Positions 27,624-35,660 of a stretch of DNA of 64,000 nucleotides are shown here, piece after piece. How positions within the stretch are numbered: the stretch's first letter is position 1; each line of letters begins with the position of its first letter. The DNA is taken from the NCBI RefSeq assembly GCF_017742995.1, contig NZ_CP072425.1, positions 3,915,001 to 3,979,000 on the forward strand, given 5' to 3'. Both the position numbers and the translations under genes were made by a program. The stretch comes from Pseudoalteromonas viridis. Lineage in GTDB: Bacteria; Pseudomonadota; Gammaproteobacteria; Enterobacterales; Alteromonadaceae. Below the pieces are notes generated by a model. The model had not been told where the DNA came from, ran no database searches, and saw only the letters and a program-made list of their open reading frames with translations.

Positions 27624-28472
27624 ATGCTGTATTTGGGGTGTCCTCAGTGGAGCTCTGCACACTGGAAAGGTCGATTTTTCAGCAGTGATTGCAAAACCGC
27701 GGATATGTTAGGCGAATATGCCCAGATCTTTAATAGTGTTGAGGGCAATACCAGCTTCTACGCCAATCCAAAACCAGACACTATCGCCACCTGGTCAAAC
27801 GCAGTACCAGAAAACTTCCGCTTTACCTTTAAAATCCCCAAGAAGATTTCTCACGAGCTTGCCTTAAGTCAATATCAGCGCGAACTTAAGCACTGGCTCA
27901 CACTGTTTTCGCCTTTGTTTTCACGACTGGGAATGGTGTTGCTACAACTGCCAGCCAGCTGCAGCCCAAGCTACCTTGGACGCATTGCTGACTTTATAGA
28001 TCAGTTTCCAAAAGAGCTCACTTTGGGTATTGAAGTCAGACACAGAGCGTTTTTTGCTAAAGGGGATGCCGAAAAGCGCTTTAATCAGTTGCTGATGCAC
28101 ACCGGCGTGAATCGCATCATTATGGACACGCGTCCTCTTTTTAGTGAATCGCCCAGTACCCCCGCTATTATTGATGCACAACAGAAGAAACCTCGCGTGC
28201 CAGTCAACGTCATTGCCACGGCCCAGGCGCCTGTATTACGCTTCGTAGGATGCTCCGATTTGGCAGCAAACAAGGCCTTTTATGCCCCCTGGTTAAGCAA
28301 AATTCGCTACTGGCTCAAGGAAGGCCGCACGCCTTATATCTTTTTTCACACGGCAGATAACTATGACGCGCCGCTGCTGGCAAGGCAATTTGTGCGCGAT
28401 CTGGGCGTTGAGCACCCGGTGCTGGACCCCTTCGTAGCAGAAAAACAACCCTCTCAACAACTGTTACTTTAG
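27624..28472 (+). CDS. DUF72 family protein (YecE-like)
   Basis: DUF72 proteins have a TIM-barrel-like fold; their function is not established. Family features are visible: 'YLGCPQWSSAHWKGRFF' at the N-terminus, 'YAQIFNSVEGNTSFYANPKPDTIATWSNAVPENFRFTFKIPK' in pieces, 'LPKELTLGIEVRHRAFF'-like central strand, and 'PYIFFHTADNYDAPLLARQF' near the end. The ATG follows GGGAG. Its position beside aspS recurs in enteric bacteria (yecE). A 65-base gap with an inverted repeat separates it from the small peptide gene downstream, so co-transcription is possible. Confidence 0.88.
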   Translation: MLYLGCPQWSSAHWKGRFFSSDCKTADMLGEYAQIFNSVEGNTSFYANPKPDTIATWSNAVPENFRFTFKIPKKISHELALSQYQRELKHWLTLFSPLFSRLGMVLLQLPASCSPSYLGRIADFIDQFPKELTLGIEVRHRAFFAKGDAEKRFNQLLMHTGVNRIIMDTRPLFSESPSTPAIIDAQQKKPRVPVNVIATAQAPVLRFVGCSDLAANKAFYAPWLSKIRYWLKEGRTPYIFFHTADNYDAPLLARQFVRDLGVEHPVLDPFVAEKQPSQQLLL

Positions 28473-28482
28473 CCAATTGTTC

Positions 28483-28513
28483 AGGTCCAATTTTTATAGG
28501 ATGTTTAGGACCT
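28483..28513 (+). other. Inverted repeat between the DUF72 gene and the peptide gene
   Basis: AGGTCC (28483-28488) pairs with GGACCT (28508-28513) across 19 AT-rich bases. It lies 24 bases upstream of the peptide start codon, so it could be an operator or a hairpin in the 5' leader; no T-run follows, so it is not an obvious terminator. Confidence 0.4.
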
Positions 28514-28537
28514 CTAACCATAGTAAGGAAAATAAAA

Positions 28538-28702
28538 ATGCTATTAAAACTAACTAAAAAACCCGTAAAACAACTATCTGCAGACAACAACGCTATCCCT
28601 GCTCAAGCTACTCGTGAGGTTGCTGGCGCTATGCAACTGGCGCGCCCTATGGGTAACTCTCGTGCCTCGGATTGTTGTGCTATGCCTACAAAGCCGTATT
28701 AA
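28538..28702 (+). CDS. Candidate RiPP (lanthipeptide-type) precursor peptide, orphan
   Basis: A 54-residue gene. The ATG follows AAGGA at eight bases, and codon choice is that of well-expressed genes (six of nine alanines GCT; CGT, GGT, TCT, ACT elsewhere). The first ~31 residues look like a leader: basic 'KLTKKPVKQLSAD', then 'AIPAQATREVAGA', a double-glycine-type cleavage end close to the VAGG of class I lanthipeptide-like precursors. The remaining ~23 residues end in 'SRASDCCAMPTKPY', with two adjacent Cys plus Ser and Thr that could be crosslinked. No LanB/LanC/LanM, radical SAM enzyme or peptidase transporter lies nearby. Family placement is inference; it could also be an unmodified small protein. 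Confidence 0.6.
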   Translation: MLLKLTKKPVKQLSADNNAIPAQATREVAGAMQLARPMGNSRASDCCAMPTKPY

Positions 28703-28710
28703 TCGCAGAT

Positions 28711-28739
28711 AAAAGTAGAGAGGGTGAGCACCACTCTCT
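28711..28739 (-). terminator. Probable terminator of the GFA gene, facing the peptide gene
   Basis: AGAGAG-GGTG-AG-CACC-A-CTCTCT forms a hairpin with one bulged A (28717-28739), followed on the minus strand by ACTTTTATC. It may also end the peptide transcript on the plus strand, though no T-run follows there. Confidence 0.6.
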
Positions 28740-28742
28740 CTA

Positions 28743-29147
28743 TCACCGACCTGGCTCCTTGCCTTCGTAGCAAGGTAAGTTGGCATCCATCTCTTCCCAG
28801 TTCGCTTTAGACGTCACATAATTGTGCGACATTGGCCGCTCAATGATGTCACAATCCAGAATACCCAGCCTTAGTCTTAGTTTTTCGGGATTATCCTGAT
28901 TAGAACTGAATAAGGGAGATGCGCAAACACCACAAAAATGCCTTAACCGGCCTGGTTTAAATGCATATTCTCGGATCTGGTCCTCACCAGACACGATCTT
29001 CAGATCAGCTCGGTTAACAAACCCATTGGTGGCATAGGCCGTACCAGATGATTTACGACACAAAGAGCAGTGGCAATGAATGATACTCGTAATGGCACCA
29101 CTGAGCACCAGCTTAACAGCACCACATAAACAGCTCGCCTGATACAT
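28743..29147 (-). CDS. GFA family (CENP-V/GFA) zinc protein
   Basis: Small zinc protein of the glutathione-dependent formaldehyde-activating (Gfa-like) fold. Zinc-ligand cysteines are in 'ASCLCGAV' (C6, C8), 'HCHCSLCRKSSG' and 'HFCGVCASP', the canonical CxC, CxxC and CxxC arrangement. Length of 134 residues is typical. Many members of the family are not formaldehyde-active, so the substrate is unknown. It is convergent with the peptide gene and divergent from the YgjP-like gene. Confidence 0.9.
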   Translation of the reverse strand: MYQASCLCGAVKLVLSGAITSIIHCHCSLCRKSSGTAYATNGFVNRADLKIVSGEDQIREYAFKPGRLRHFCGVCASPLFSSNQDNPEKLRLRLGILDCDIIERPMSHNYVTSKANWEEMDANLPCYEGKEPGR

Positions 29148-29217
29148 TTGTCTTTTTTCCTGCTATGATCGTAAACCCTTAGCTTAAAATGTTCGTCCCC
29201 GGATTACTACCATCACC

Positions 29218-29739
29218 ATGAATTATTTGCAGTACTTTGCGCACTATCCGTCAAGCTTACAAGCCCAAATCAAAACACTGCTGGAAGGTGATAAGCTTGC
29301 CGCGTACTTCAGGGGAAAATACCCGCATGGCCATCAGCTCCAAAGCACACAAGCGCTTTACGATTACTGCCATGATTATAAGAACAGATACCTGAAGAAC
29401 GTGCCTCGTTTGCATAAAGTCAGCTATGCCAAAGGTCGGGATCTGATAGCAGGCACTTTGGGGCATCACAGCCAGACACGTAAACAGCATGGCGGGAAAG
29501 TCAAAACCCGCTATGAAATTGCCCTGTCCCAGCAACTGAAATATGCCCCGGAGGCGGTATTAAGGGCACTGGTTGTACACGAGCTGGCTCATTTTAAAGA
29601 GCTGGAACATAACAAAGCGTTTTATCAGCTTTGCTGTCATATGGAGCCGGATTACCATCAGCTGGAGCTGGATCTCAGGCTATTTATCGTGCTCGACAGA
29701 CTGGGCGCAAACTTTTATCACAGCAGCGCCCAGCAATAG
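29218..29739 (+). CDS. YgjP-like metallopeptidase-fold protein
   Basis: The zinc motif 'VVHELAHFKELEHNKAFYQL' (HExxH with a further His) near residues 120-140, followed by 'CCHMEPDY', matches the YgjP/DUF45 (M48-related) family. Known members include a UTP pyrophosphatase activity reported for YgjP; whether this one is a peptidase is not clear. 173 residues, no signal peptide, cytoplasmic. The 3' end is only four bases from the convergent M48 lipoprotein gene. Confidence 0.82.
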   Translation: MNYLQYFAHYPSSLQAQIKTLLEGDKLAAYFRGKYPHGHQLQSTQALYDYCHDYKNRYLKNVPRLHKVSYAKGRDLIAGTLGHHSQTRKQHGGKVKTRYEIALSQQLKYAPEAVLRALVVHELAHFKELEHNKAFYQLCCHMEPDYHQLELDLRLFIVLDRLGANFYHSSAQQ

Positions 29740-29743
29740 TGGC

Positions 29744-30541
29744 TTATTTGCAGGCTGGATTGCGGCCCTGACGCTTGGCCTCGGCAGCCTGTGAATTGGC
29801 TTGTGTCATCTTGCTTTGCAACAAGGCAATGCGATTTTCGGGTGAGGGGTGCGTCGACAAAAACTCCGCCGGCCGCTCACCTCCTGCCTTGTCCATATTC
29901 TGCCAAAGTTCAACAGCCCCCTGAGGGTTAAACCCGGCTTTGGCCATCAGCTCAAGACCAATGACATCCGCCTCGCTCTCGTGGCTGCGGCTAAAAGGCA
30001 ACATAACGCCGTACTGTGCACCCAAACCCAGCCCCTGCATTATGGCATTCCGGTATTGTACATTACCCATTTCAAGCGCCGCGTTGCCTGCCTGCAAGCC
30101 AACTTGCAATAAGCTGTTTTGAGAAACACGTTCATTGGCATGCTGAGCGATAACATGACCCACTTCATGGCCCATTACGGCTGCCAGTTGGTGCTGATCT
30201 TTGGCAACATTTAAAAGGCCAGTGTGTACGCCAATCTTGCCTCCGGGCAAAGCAAACGCATTGGCACTGGGCTCCTTGAAGACCACCACTTCCCATTGCT
30301 GCTGCGCATACTGCGCCGGTAGCTGAGCTATCAGCGCGTCAGCAATACACTGTACGTAACGATTGGTTTTTACGTTTTGTTCAATCGTCTGTTCCTGCTT
30401 CATTTGCTCAAAACTGGCTACGCCCATTTCATCCATTTGTTGCTCTGAGTAAAGCGCTATCTGTGTGCGCCCGGTCGGGGACGTTTTACATCCCGTAAGC
30501 GTCACGGCAATGGCAATCGCTGCCACTATATTTTTATTCAT
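29744..30541 (-). CDS. M48 family metalloprotease lipoprotein (LoiP/YcaL-like)
   Basis: Periplasmic lipoprotein protease. The signal 'IAIAVTLTGCKTSPTG' has lipobox LTGC. The zinc site is 'MGHEVGHVIAQHANERVSQ' (HExxH) near residue 135 and the third ligand glutamate is in 'HESEADVIGLELMAKAG'. Similar E. coli proteins (LoiP, YcaL) degrade stalled outer-membrane proteins; that role is inferred. I start at the ATG 30541 (265 residues); the in-frame GTG just before it (30544) is less likely. It lies downstream of the grpE terminator. Confidence 0.9.
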   Translation of the reverse strand: MNKNIVAAIAIAVTLTGCKTSPTGRTQIALYSEQQMDEMGVASFEQMKQEQTIEQNVKTNRYVQCIADALIAQLPAQYAQQQWEVVVFKEPSANAFALPGGKIGVHTGLLNVAKDQHQLAAVMGHEVGHVIAQHANERVSQNSLLQVGLQAGNAALEMGNVQYRNAIMQGLGLGAQYGVMLPFSRSHESEADVIGLELMAKAGFNPQGAVELWQNMDKAGGERPAEFLSTHPSPENRIALLQSKMTQANSQAAEAKRQGRNPACK

Positions 30542-30614
30542 CACCCTGTACCTGCTGAAACTAAGTTATCTACTATTTTAAAAGGAGACCTGAGCCTATG
30601 CAAATCACCATTAA

Positions 30615-30639
30615 AAAAGCCCGCTATTTGCGGGCTTTT
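30615..30639 (-). terminator. Intrinsic terminator of grpE
   Basis: Perfect 10-base stem AAAAGCCCGC/GCGGGCTTTT with a five-base loop and further T residues on the minus strand, 25 bases after the grpE stop. Confidence 0.88.
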
Positions 30640-30663
30640 AAATCAATGCGTTATTACTCAGGC

Positions 30664-31275
30664 TTAGTCTGCTGCTTTCGACACCATCACCATCGCTGGA
30701 CGCAGTAAACGGCCATTCAGGGTGTACCCTTTTTGCATAACGGCTAGCACAGTGTTTGGAGACACATCGTTGCTAGGCTGCATCGACATCGCCTGATGCA
30801 GTTCAGGGTTGAAGGCCTCACCCTGAGGGCTTACAGCTTCAACACCAAACTTAGCCAGCGCATCATTGAATGACTTCAGTGTCATTTCAATGCCTTCTAT
30901 AATGGATTTTGTCGCTTCGTTTTCTTTGTCGGCAAACTCAATTGCACGTTCCAGGTTGTCTACCACAGGTAACAACTCATTCGAAAACTTTTCCAGTGCG
31001 AACTTCTGTGCTTTTTCTACGTCCTGTGCGGCACGACGACGTACGTTTTCAGCATCGGCAGCAGCACGGATCACACTGTCTTTTTGACCTTCGATTGTTT
31101 GCTTAGCCGCTTCCAGTTCTGCATACAGGCCTGCAATCTCTTCTTCTGGGCTCAACTCAGCTTGCTCAGTTTGTGCACTCTCCTGCGCTTGTTCGGCTTG
31201 CTCTGCCGCATTTTCCTGTACGTCTTCTTGCACTAACTCTTGTTCCTGCTCTTGGGCTTTTGTCTGCTCAGACAT
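30664..31275 (-). CDS. grpE: Nucleotide exchange factor GrpE
   Basis: Co-chaperone that releases ADP from DnaK. The 203 residues have an acidic, Gln/Glu-rich disordered N-terminus (1-45), a long dimerising helix (about 50-110, '[23 protein letters not shown]' in part) and the C-terminal beta-wing with '[17 protein letters not shown]' and '[16 protein letters not shown]'. GGAGAG precedes the ATG. A sigma-32-type promoter lies directly upstream (31310-31338). dnaK and dnaJ are not adjacent; the HrcA-like gene is the upstream neighbour, 54 bases away. Confidence 0.97.
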   Translation of the reverse strand: MSEQTKAQEQEQELVQEDVQENAAEQAEQAQESAQTEQAELSPEEEIAGLYAELEAAKQTIEGQKDSVIRAAADAENVRRRAAQDVEKAQKFALEKFSNELLPVVDNLERAIEFADKENEATKSIIEGIEMTLKSFNDALAKFGVEAVSPQGEAFNPELHQAMSMQPSNDVSPNTVLAVMQKGYTLNGRLLRPAMVMVSKAAD

Positions 31276-31309
31276 GAAAAATTCTCTCCGATTCTTTACA
31301 ACTGCCGTA

Positions 31310-31338
31310 ATTATGGGGATTCAAATTCGTTATTCAAG
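31310..31338 (-). promoter_or_regulatory. Sigma-32 (heat-shock) promoter of grpE
   Basis: On the minus strand CTTGAA (31333-31338), 14 bases, then CCCCATAAT (31310-31318): the consensus for RpoH promoters is CTTGAAA and CCCCATnT with 13-15 bases between. It overlaps the last codons of the HrcA-like gene and lies about 35 bases before the grpE ATG. No CIRCE element is seen here. Confidence 0.85.
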
Positions 31339-32277
31339 CTTCTTTTTTGGGATTTGTGTAAATTCGCTGATTATTGCCTCAATCGGCGCATCCGCCGGAC
31401 AAATCACACAAAAACGACTCTGATACTCGCTGGCCGTGAAGTAAGGTACACTCAGTACCACAAACCGTTCCAGATTCAGATAGCTCAACTCACTGCCCAG
31501 TAAGACCGACAAACCATTCTTCAGTGCCAGTCTGTCTTCTACCTGATGCAAAAAGCTCACGCCCAGATTGAGTTCATTGTGCCCTTCGAGACGGTTATAC
31601 AAATAACGCTCTCCAACCACTATGCTGTTGTCGGTACCCAGCTGTAAGCTTAATTCGCGACTCCACTGCATCAAAGAGCCACGGCAATCAGCCATCGCAC
31701 TTTTCGCCATGGCCCGCATTCGATGTAGCCCTTCTTTCAGTGTTTGCTGACTAAACACCGTGTTCATCCAGGCTGCGAACTGATAGCGCACCGGATCAGA
31801 ATTAGACTCAGGCTTATTGATAAGAATGTTGTTAGACTGACCCGTGCGGTCGATCAACAATACCAGCCAGTGCTTACGGTCAAAGTCCAAAACCTCAACA
31901 CGGAAAATGGTCTGCTCACTCACCTGCGGCAAACCAACAATACAGCACACCTGATACTTTTGACTTAATGTGTGGGCAAAGCCTGTGAGCTGTTCACGCT
32001 CTGGCTCCCAGTAAGGGGCAATCTCTTCCAGCCCAAAGTATTCCTGTAACCAGTATTTGATCCCCTGATCAGATGGGACACGCCCCGCCGACGTATGCGG
32101 CGAAAATAGTAACCCCTGGTTTTCCAGGCGTGCCATGGCATTGCGGACCGTGGCTGAGCACACCGCCATCCCTTTTAGTTTTGCTATCTTACTCGAGGCC
32201 ACGGGATGACCTTCACCATTACAGTAAAGGCTCATCACAGCAGAGAAGACTTGTTTATCACGTGCACTAAGTTTCAT
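31330..32277 (-). CDS. HrcA-like transcriptional repressor
   Basis: The N-terminal 75 residues match the HrcA winged helix: 'HPVASSKIAKLKGMAVCSATVRNAMARLENQGLLFSPHTSAGRVPSD' in pieces, including the hallmark 'PHTSAGRVPSDQG'. The rest is a weak match to the HrcA GAF-like dimer and inserted domains. HrcA represses groE and dnaK operons by binding CIRCE in many bacteria but is missing from most gammaproteobacteria that use sigma-32. I use the ATG at 32277 (315 residues) by homology; an earlier ATG at 32322 is possible, and no start has a good Shine-Dalgarno. Divergent from nadK, upstream of grpE. Confidence 0.78.
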   Translation of the reverse strand: MKLSARDKQVFSAVMSLYCNGEGHPVASSKIAKLKGMAVCSATVRNAMARLENQGLLFSPHTSAGRVPSDQGIKYWLQEYFGLEEIAPYWEPEREQLTGFAHTLSQKYQVCCIVGLPQVSEQTIFRVEVLDFDRKHWLVLLIDRTGQSNNILINKPESNSDPVRYQFAAWMNTVFSQQTLKEGLHRMRAMAKSAMADCRGSLMQWSRELSLQLGTDNSIVVGERYLYNRLEGHNELNLGVSFLHQVEDRLALKNGLSVLLGSELSYLNLERFVVLSVPYFTASEYQSRFCVICPADAPIEAIISEFTQIPKKKLE

Positions 32278-32333
32278 AACATCATAAATAAGGTTAAATT
32301 TGCGAGTTTCAAGCGAATTCATTTTAAGATAAT

Positions 32334-32357
32334 CTTGGCAATAGATATTTTGCCAAG
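32334..32357. promoter_or_regulatory. Candidate operator: CTTGGCAA dyad between hrcA-like gene and nadK
   Basis: Perfect inverted repeat CTTGGCAA-N8-TTGCCAAG ending 12 bases upstream of the nadK ATG. Its geometry resembles CIRCE (9-N9-9) although the half-site differs (CIRCE is TTAGCACTC), so self-regulation by the HrcA-like protein is a testable guess. Confidence 0.5.
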
Positions 32358-32369
32358 GAAACTCACTGA

Positions 32370-33254
32370 ATGAGCGCACCATTTAAAACCATCGGCCTGA
32401 TTGGAAAACCAAACCATGATGGCGCAGCCCTGACATTACAACGCCTGTACACTTTTTTGCAAGCACTTGGCTATGAAGTTTTTGTGGAGCAACGGGTTGG
32501 CAAACAAATCGCTGAACTGCCCGACTCACACATACTCGATGTGGTCGCGCTGGGCGAACGCTGCGACTTGGCGGTGGTGGTTGGTGGAGATGGTAATATG
32601 CTAGGTGCGGCCCGAGTATTGGCCCGGTTTGATGTGGCCGTCATTGGGGTAAACCGAGGCAACCTGGGATTTCTAACCGATCTCGACCCGGACGACTTTG
32701 AAGCCGAACTGGAACAAGTGCTGAGTGGTAAATTTGTTGAAGAGCAGCGCTTTTTGCTGGAAGTCGAAGTCTTTCGTCATGCCGAATTGAAAAGTGCCAA
32801 CCTGGCCGTCAATGAAGCCGTACTGCATGCCGATAAAGTTGCCCACATGATTGAATTTGAAGCCTTTATTGACGATCAATTTGTCTTTTCTCAACGCTCA
32901 GATGGCCTGATAGTCACCACCCCTACGGGCTCAACCGCTTACTCTTTATCCGGTGGCGGTCCTATTTTAACACCGGAACTCAACGCCATGGCTTTGGTTC
33001 CCATGTTTCCACATACCCTGTCCAGCAGACCGCTCGTGGTCGATGCCAGCAAACAGGTTAAGCTCAAACTCAGCCCGGAGAACACTGCAAGTTTACAGGT
33101 CAGCTGCGACAGCCATGTGGTGCTTGCACTGCTACCCGGAGATGAGGTGGTCATAAAAAAAGCAGAAAAAAAGCTCCGTTTAATCCACCCCGAGAGCTAT
33201 TCCTACTACAATGTTCTGAGACAGAAATTAAATTGGGGCAGCAGGCTTTACTAA
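32370..33254 (+). CDS. nadK: NAD kinase
   Basis: Phosphorylates NAD to NADP. The signature '[17 protein letters not shown]' (GGDG, with the catalytic Asp) lies near residue 70, '[13 protein letters not shown]' follows, and the C-terminal domain has '[16 protein letters not shown]' and '[12 protein letters not shown]'. The 294-residue length matches E. coli NadK (292). Divergent from the HrcA-like gene, just as nadK flanks grpE and recN in E. coli. Confidence 0.97.
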   Translation: MSAPFKTIGLIGKPNHDGAALTLQRLYTFLQALGYEVFVEQRVGKQIAELPDSHILDVVALGERCDLAVVVGGDGNMLGAARVLARFDVAVIGVNRGNLGFLTDLDPDDFEAELEQVLSGKFVEEQRFLLEVEVFRHAELKSANLAVNEAVLHADKVAHMIEFEAFIDDQFVFSQRSDGLIVTTPTGSTAYSLSGGGPILTPELNAMALVPMFPHTLSSRPLVVDASKQVKLKLSPENTASLQVSCDSHVVLALLPGDEVVIKKAEKKLRLIHPESYSYYNVLRQKLNWGSRLY

Positions 33255-33316
33255 GTGCCACAAGTTCAGCAGAATAAGTGAAATTTGTTTTCTATTTTAG
33301 GGAAAAGTAAACCAAC

Positions 33317-33892
33317 ATGAGCTACGTTGTTTTCGTATCTATTACCTTATTGATCACCATCTTGGGGGTCTATGTGGTAATTGAGAATAACCGCAAAAAA
33401 GCCCGCGAAGCCGAAAAACGGGTGTTTAATGAACGCCTGAAAGAGATCAGCAGTCACTTTAAAAGTAAAATAAATGAGTTTGTAAGTTATAAGCTGATCC
33501 GGCCCAAGCATGCACCGCAATTTAACGCCATAGTCGGCAACTTTTTTGTTGTCCAGGCACATAATGATGAAAATCTGGAAGTACTGGAACGTGTTACCGA
33601 CCACTTGCTTGCCACTATTGGTAATGAGCTGAATAAATGTCGTGAAAATGGCAATATGGAGCTACTGGCCGATCAGCTGTTTATGTTTGTCAGTGAGCTG
33701 CCTTCTGCCGGAATTGCCTACAATAAGGCGTTTTACAGTGAAATTTTGCCAGCTCTGATCTCACGGATCCAGACGCCGGACACACCAGCACAAACCGACA
33801 CGCAAGAAACTGTGCAGAGCGAGGAAGACGCCGCAGCTCAGACCGAGAATAACGACCCTTCCGTGCAACAGCAAAAAGCCGCGGCACTCTAA
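33317..33892 (+). CDS. Unknown membrane-anchored protein between nadK and recN
   Basis: I do not recognise a family. The 191-residue protein starts with a single TM helix (about residues 4-23), followed by a basic coiled-coil-like stretch ('ENNRKKAREAEKRVFNERLKEI'), a helical domain to about residue 155 and an acidic, Gln/Glu/Thr-rich tail probably disordered. With the N-terminus outside, the bulk would be cytoplasmic. It lies 62 bases after nadK and 91 before recN on the same strand, which may indicate co-expression. Confidence 0.65.
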   Translation: MSYVVFVSITLLITILGVYVVIENNRKKAREAEKRVFNERLKEISSHFKSKINEFVSYKLIRPKHAPQFNAIVGNFFVVQAHNDENLEVLERVTDHLLATIGNELNKCRENGNMELLADQLFMFVSELPSAGIAYNKAFYSEILPALISRIQTPDTPAQTDTQETVQSEEDAAAQTENNDPSVQQQKAAAL

Positions 33893-33983
33893 ACAGGCCG
33901 CGCACAACAAAACGCAATTTCAAGTTGCATTTCCCAAGAATGCTGTATAAATTAACAGTAATTGTACTGTTTGGATATACAGC

Positions 33984-35660
33984 ATGCTTATCAGTCTGCA
34001 AATTAAAAACTTTGCCATTGTTAACGAATTAACCATTGACTGGCGCTCAGGTATGACTGCCATCACCGGTGAAACCGGTGCGGGTAAATCTATTGCGATC
34101 GATGCACTCTCTTTGTGTCTGGGCGAACGCGCGGATGTCGCCAGCATTCGCCCGGGAGCGACCAAAGCAGAGATCACAGCTCAGTTTGATATCAGACAAC
34201 TCCCCTACGCGCAGCAATTTCTCAGCGACCTGATGCTCGATGATGAAGAGCAAAACTGTATTTTACGCCGTGTCATTATGCAAAATGGCCGCAGTAAGAG
34301 CTTTATCAATGGTAACTCCGTGACCGCTGCCCAGCTCAAGGAGTTAGGCCAACGCCTGATAGCCATTCATGGCCAGCATGCCCACCAGTTGCTACTGAAG
34401 CCTGAACATCAGCTACGGTTGCTGGATGCCTACGCCGGGCACGATAATCTGTTACATGCGGTGCGTGCACAGTATCAGCACTATCATACCTTACAGAAAG
34501 AACATGCCGAGCTCATTAAGCAACAGCAAGCTCAGGCTGCCAAAAAACAACTGCTCGAATATCAGGTTCAGGAGCTGGATGAGTTTGCCCTGGAAGAAGG
34601 CGAATATGAGCAAATTGAAACTGAGCATACACGCTTGAGTCATAGCCAGACGCTGGCCGAAAGCTGCCAGCGCGAACTGATGTGTTTGTCTGAGCAAGAT
34701 GATCAAACCGTTTTAGGCCAGCTTCAGCATAGCGTACAAACCTTCATTGAATTGAGTAACTACGACCCTAAATTACAGGAAATCAGTCAATTATTAGGCG
34801 AGGCCGCGGTGCAACTCGAAGAAGGCTGTCGTGAATTACGTGCCTACGGGGAAAATATTGAGCAAGATCCGGAGCGCCTGCAGAGCGTCGAAGACAGACT
34901 GGCTCAGGCCATGGCGTTGTCGCGTAAGCACCAGATCAGCCCCGAGTTACTGCATCATCACCACCAGCAATTACATGAAGAGCTGGCATCCATTTGCTCT
35001 AACAACGAACGCATAGAAGATCTGCAGCATGAAATAGCAGAGGCCCTGCACGCCTATCAAATCTCTGCAGCACAGCTTAGCGAAAGCCGAACACAGGCAG
35101 CGCTGACCTTAAATGAGCTGATCAGTGAAAGCATGCATGAGCTGTCTATGGAAAATGGTCAGTTTGCTATCCAGCTTAACCAGCATGAAGACAGGCGCCC
35201 CAATGAACTGGGCATGGACCAAATTGATTTTCTGGTTTCGACCAACCCCGGTCAACCTCTGCAAGCCCTGGCCAAAGTGGCCTCTGGTGGTGAACTGTCT
35301 CGGATCAGCCTGGCAATCCAGGTGATTATTGCGAACCGGGTCACTACCCCAACCCTGATCTTCGATGAAGTAGATGTGGGTATCTCAGGTCCCACGGCTT
35401 CTCAGGTGGGTAAACAGCTGCGTCAGCTAGGTAACTCAACTCAGGTGATCTGTGTAACCCACCTGCCTCAGGTTGCCTGTAGTGGCCACCATCAGTTCTT
35501 TGTGTCCAAGCGCGTTGAAGACGGTGAAACCTTTACGTCGATGCTCCCGCTAGTTCAGGAACAACGTATTAATGAAATCGCCCGTTTGCTTGGCGGCGAT
35601 AAAGTCAGCAGCACCACACGCGCCAGTGCGAAGGAATTACTTGAGGTGCAGAGTTTATAG
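33984..35660 (+). CDS. recN: DNA repair protein RecN
   Basis: SMC-like ATPase acting at double-strand breaks. Walker A 'GETGAGKSIAIDAL' near residue 30, a central coiled coil (about 150-370), the ABC signature 'ASGGELSRISLAIQ' near 430, and Walker B 'TLIFDEVDVGISG' near 455, with the switch 'QVICVTHLPQVA'. The 558-residue length matches the family (E. coli 553). In E. coli recN follows nadK and is LexA-controlled; I saw no convincing SOS box upstream here (33893-33983), though TACTGTTTGGATATACAG (33964-33981) has CTG...CAG ends with imperfect spacing and should be scored. Confidence 0.96.
   Translation: MLISLQIKNFAIVNELTIDWRSGMTAITGETGAGKSIAIDALSLCLGERADVASIRPGATKAEITAQFDIRQLPYAQQFLSDLMLDDEEQNCILRRVIMQNGRSKSFINGNSVTAAQLKELGQRLIAIHGQHAHQLLLKPEHQLRLLDAYAGHDNLLHAVRAQYQHYHTLQKEHAELIKQQQAQAAKKQLLEYQVQELDEFALEEGEYEQIETEHTRLSHSQTLAESCQRELMCLSEQDDQTVLGQLQHSVQTFIELSNYDPKLQEISQLLGEAAVQLEEGCRELRAYGENIEQDPERLQSVEDRLAQAMALSRKHQISPELLHHHHQQLHEELASICSNNERIEDLQHEIAEALHAYQISAAQLSESRTQAALTLNELISESMHELSMENGQFAIQLNQHEDRRPNELGMDQIDFLVSTNPGQPLQALAKVASGGELSRISLAIQVIIANRVTTPTLIFDEVDVGISGPTASQVGKQLRQLGNSTQVICVTHLPQVACSGHHQFFVSKRVEDGETFTSMLPLVQEQRINEIARLLGGDKVSSTTRASAKELLEVQSL

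Noticed and set aside
28711..28739. Hairpin as part of the peptide gene product or a riboswitch
   Set aside because: It is better explained as the terminator of the convergent GFA gene, with its T-run on the minus strand.
31276..31340. CIRCE operator at grpE
   Set aside because: No TTAGCACTC/GAGTGCTAA pair is present; the promoter is of sigma-32 type.
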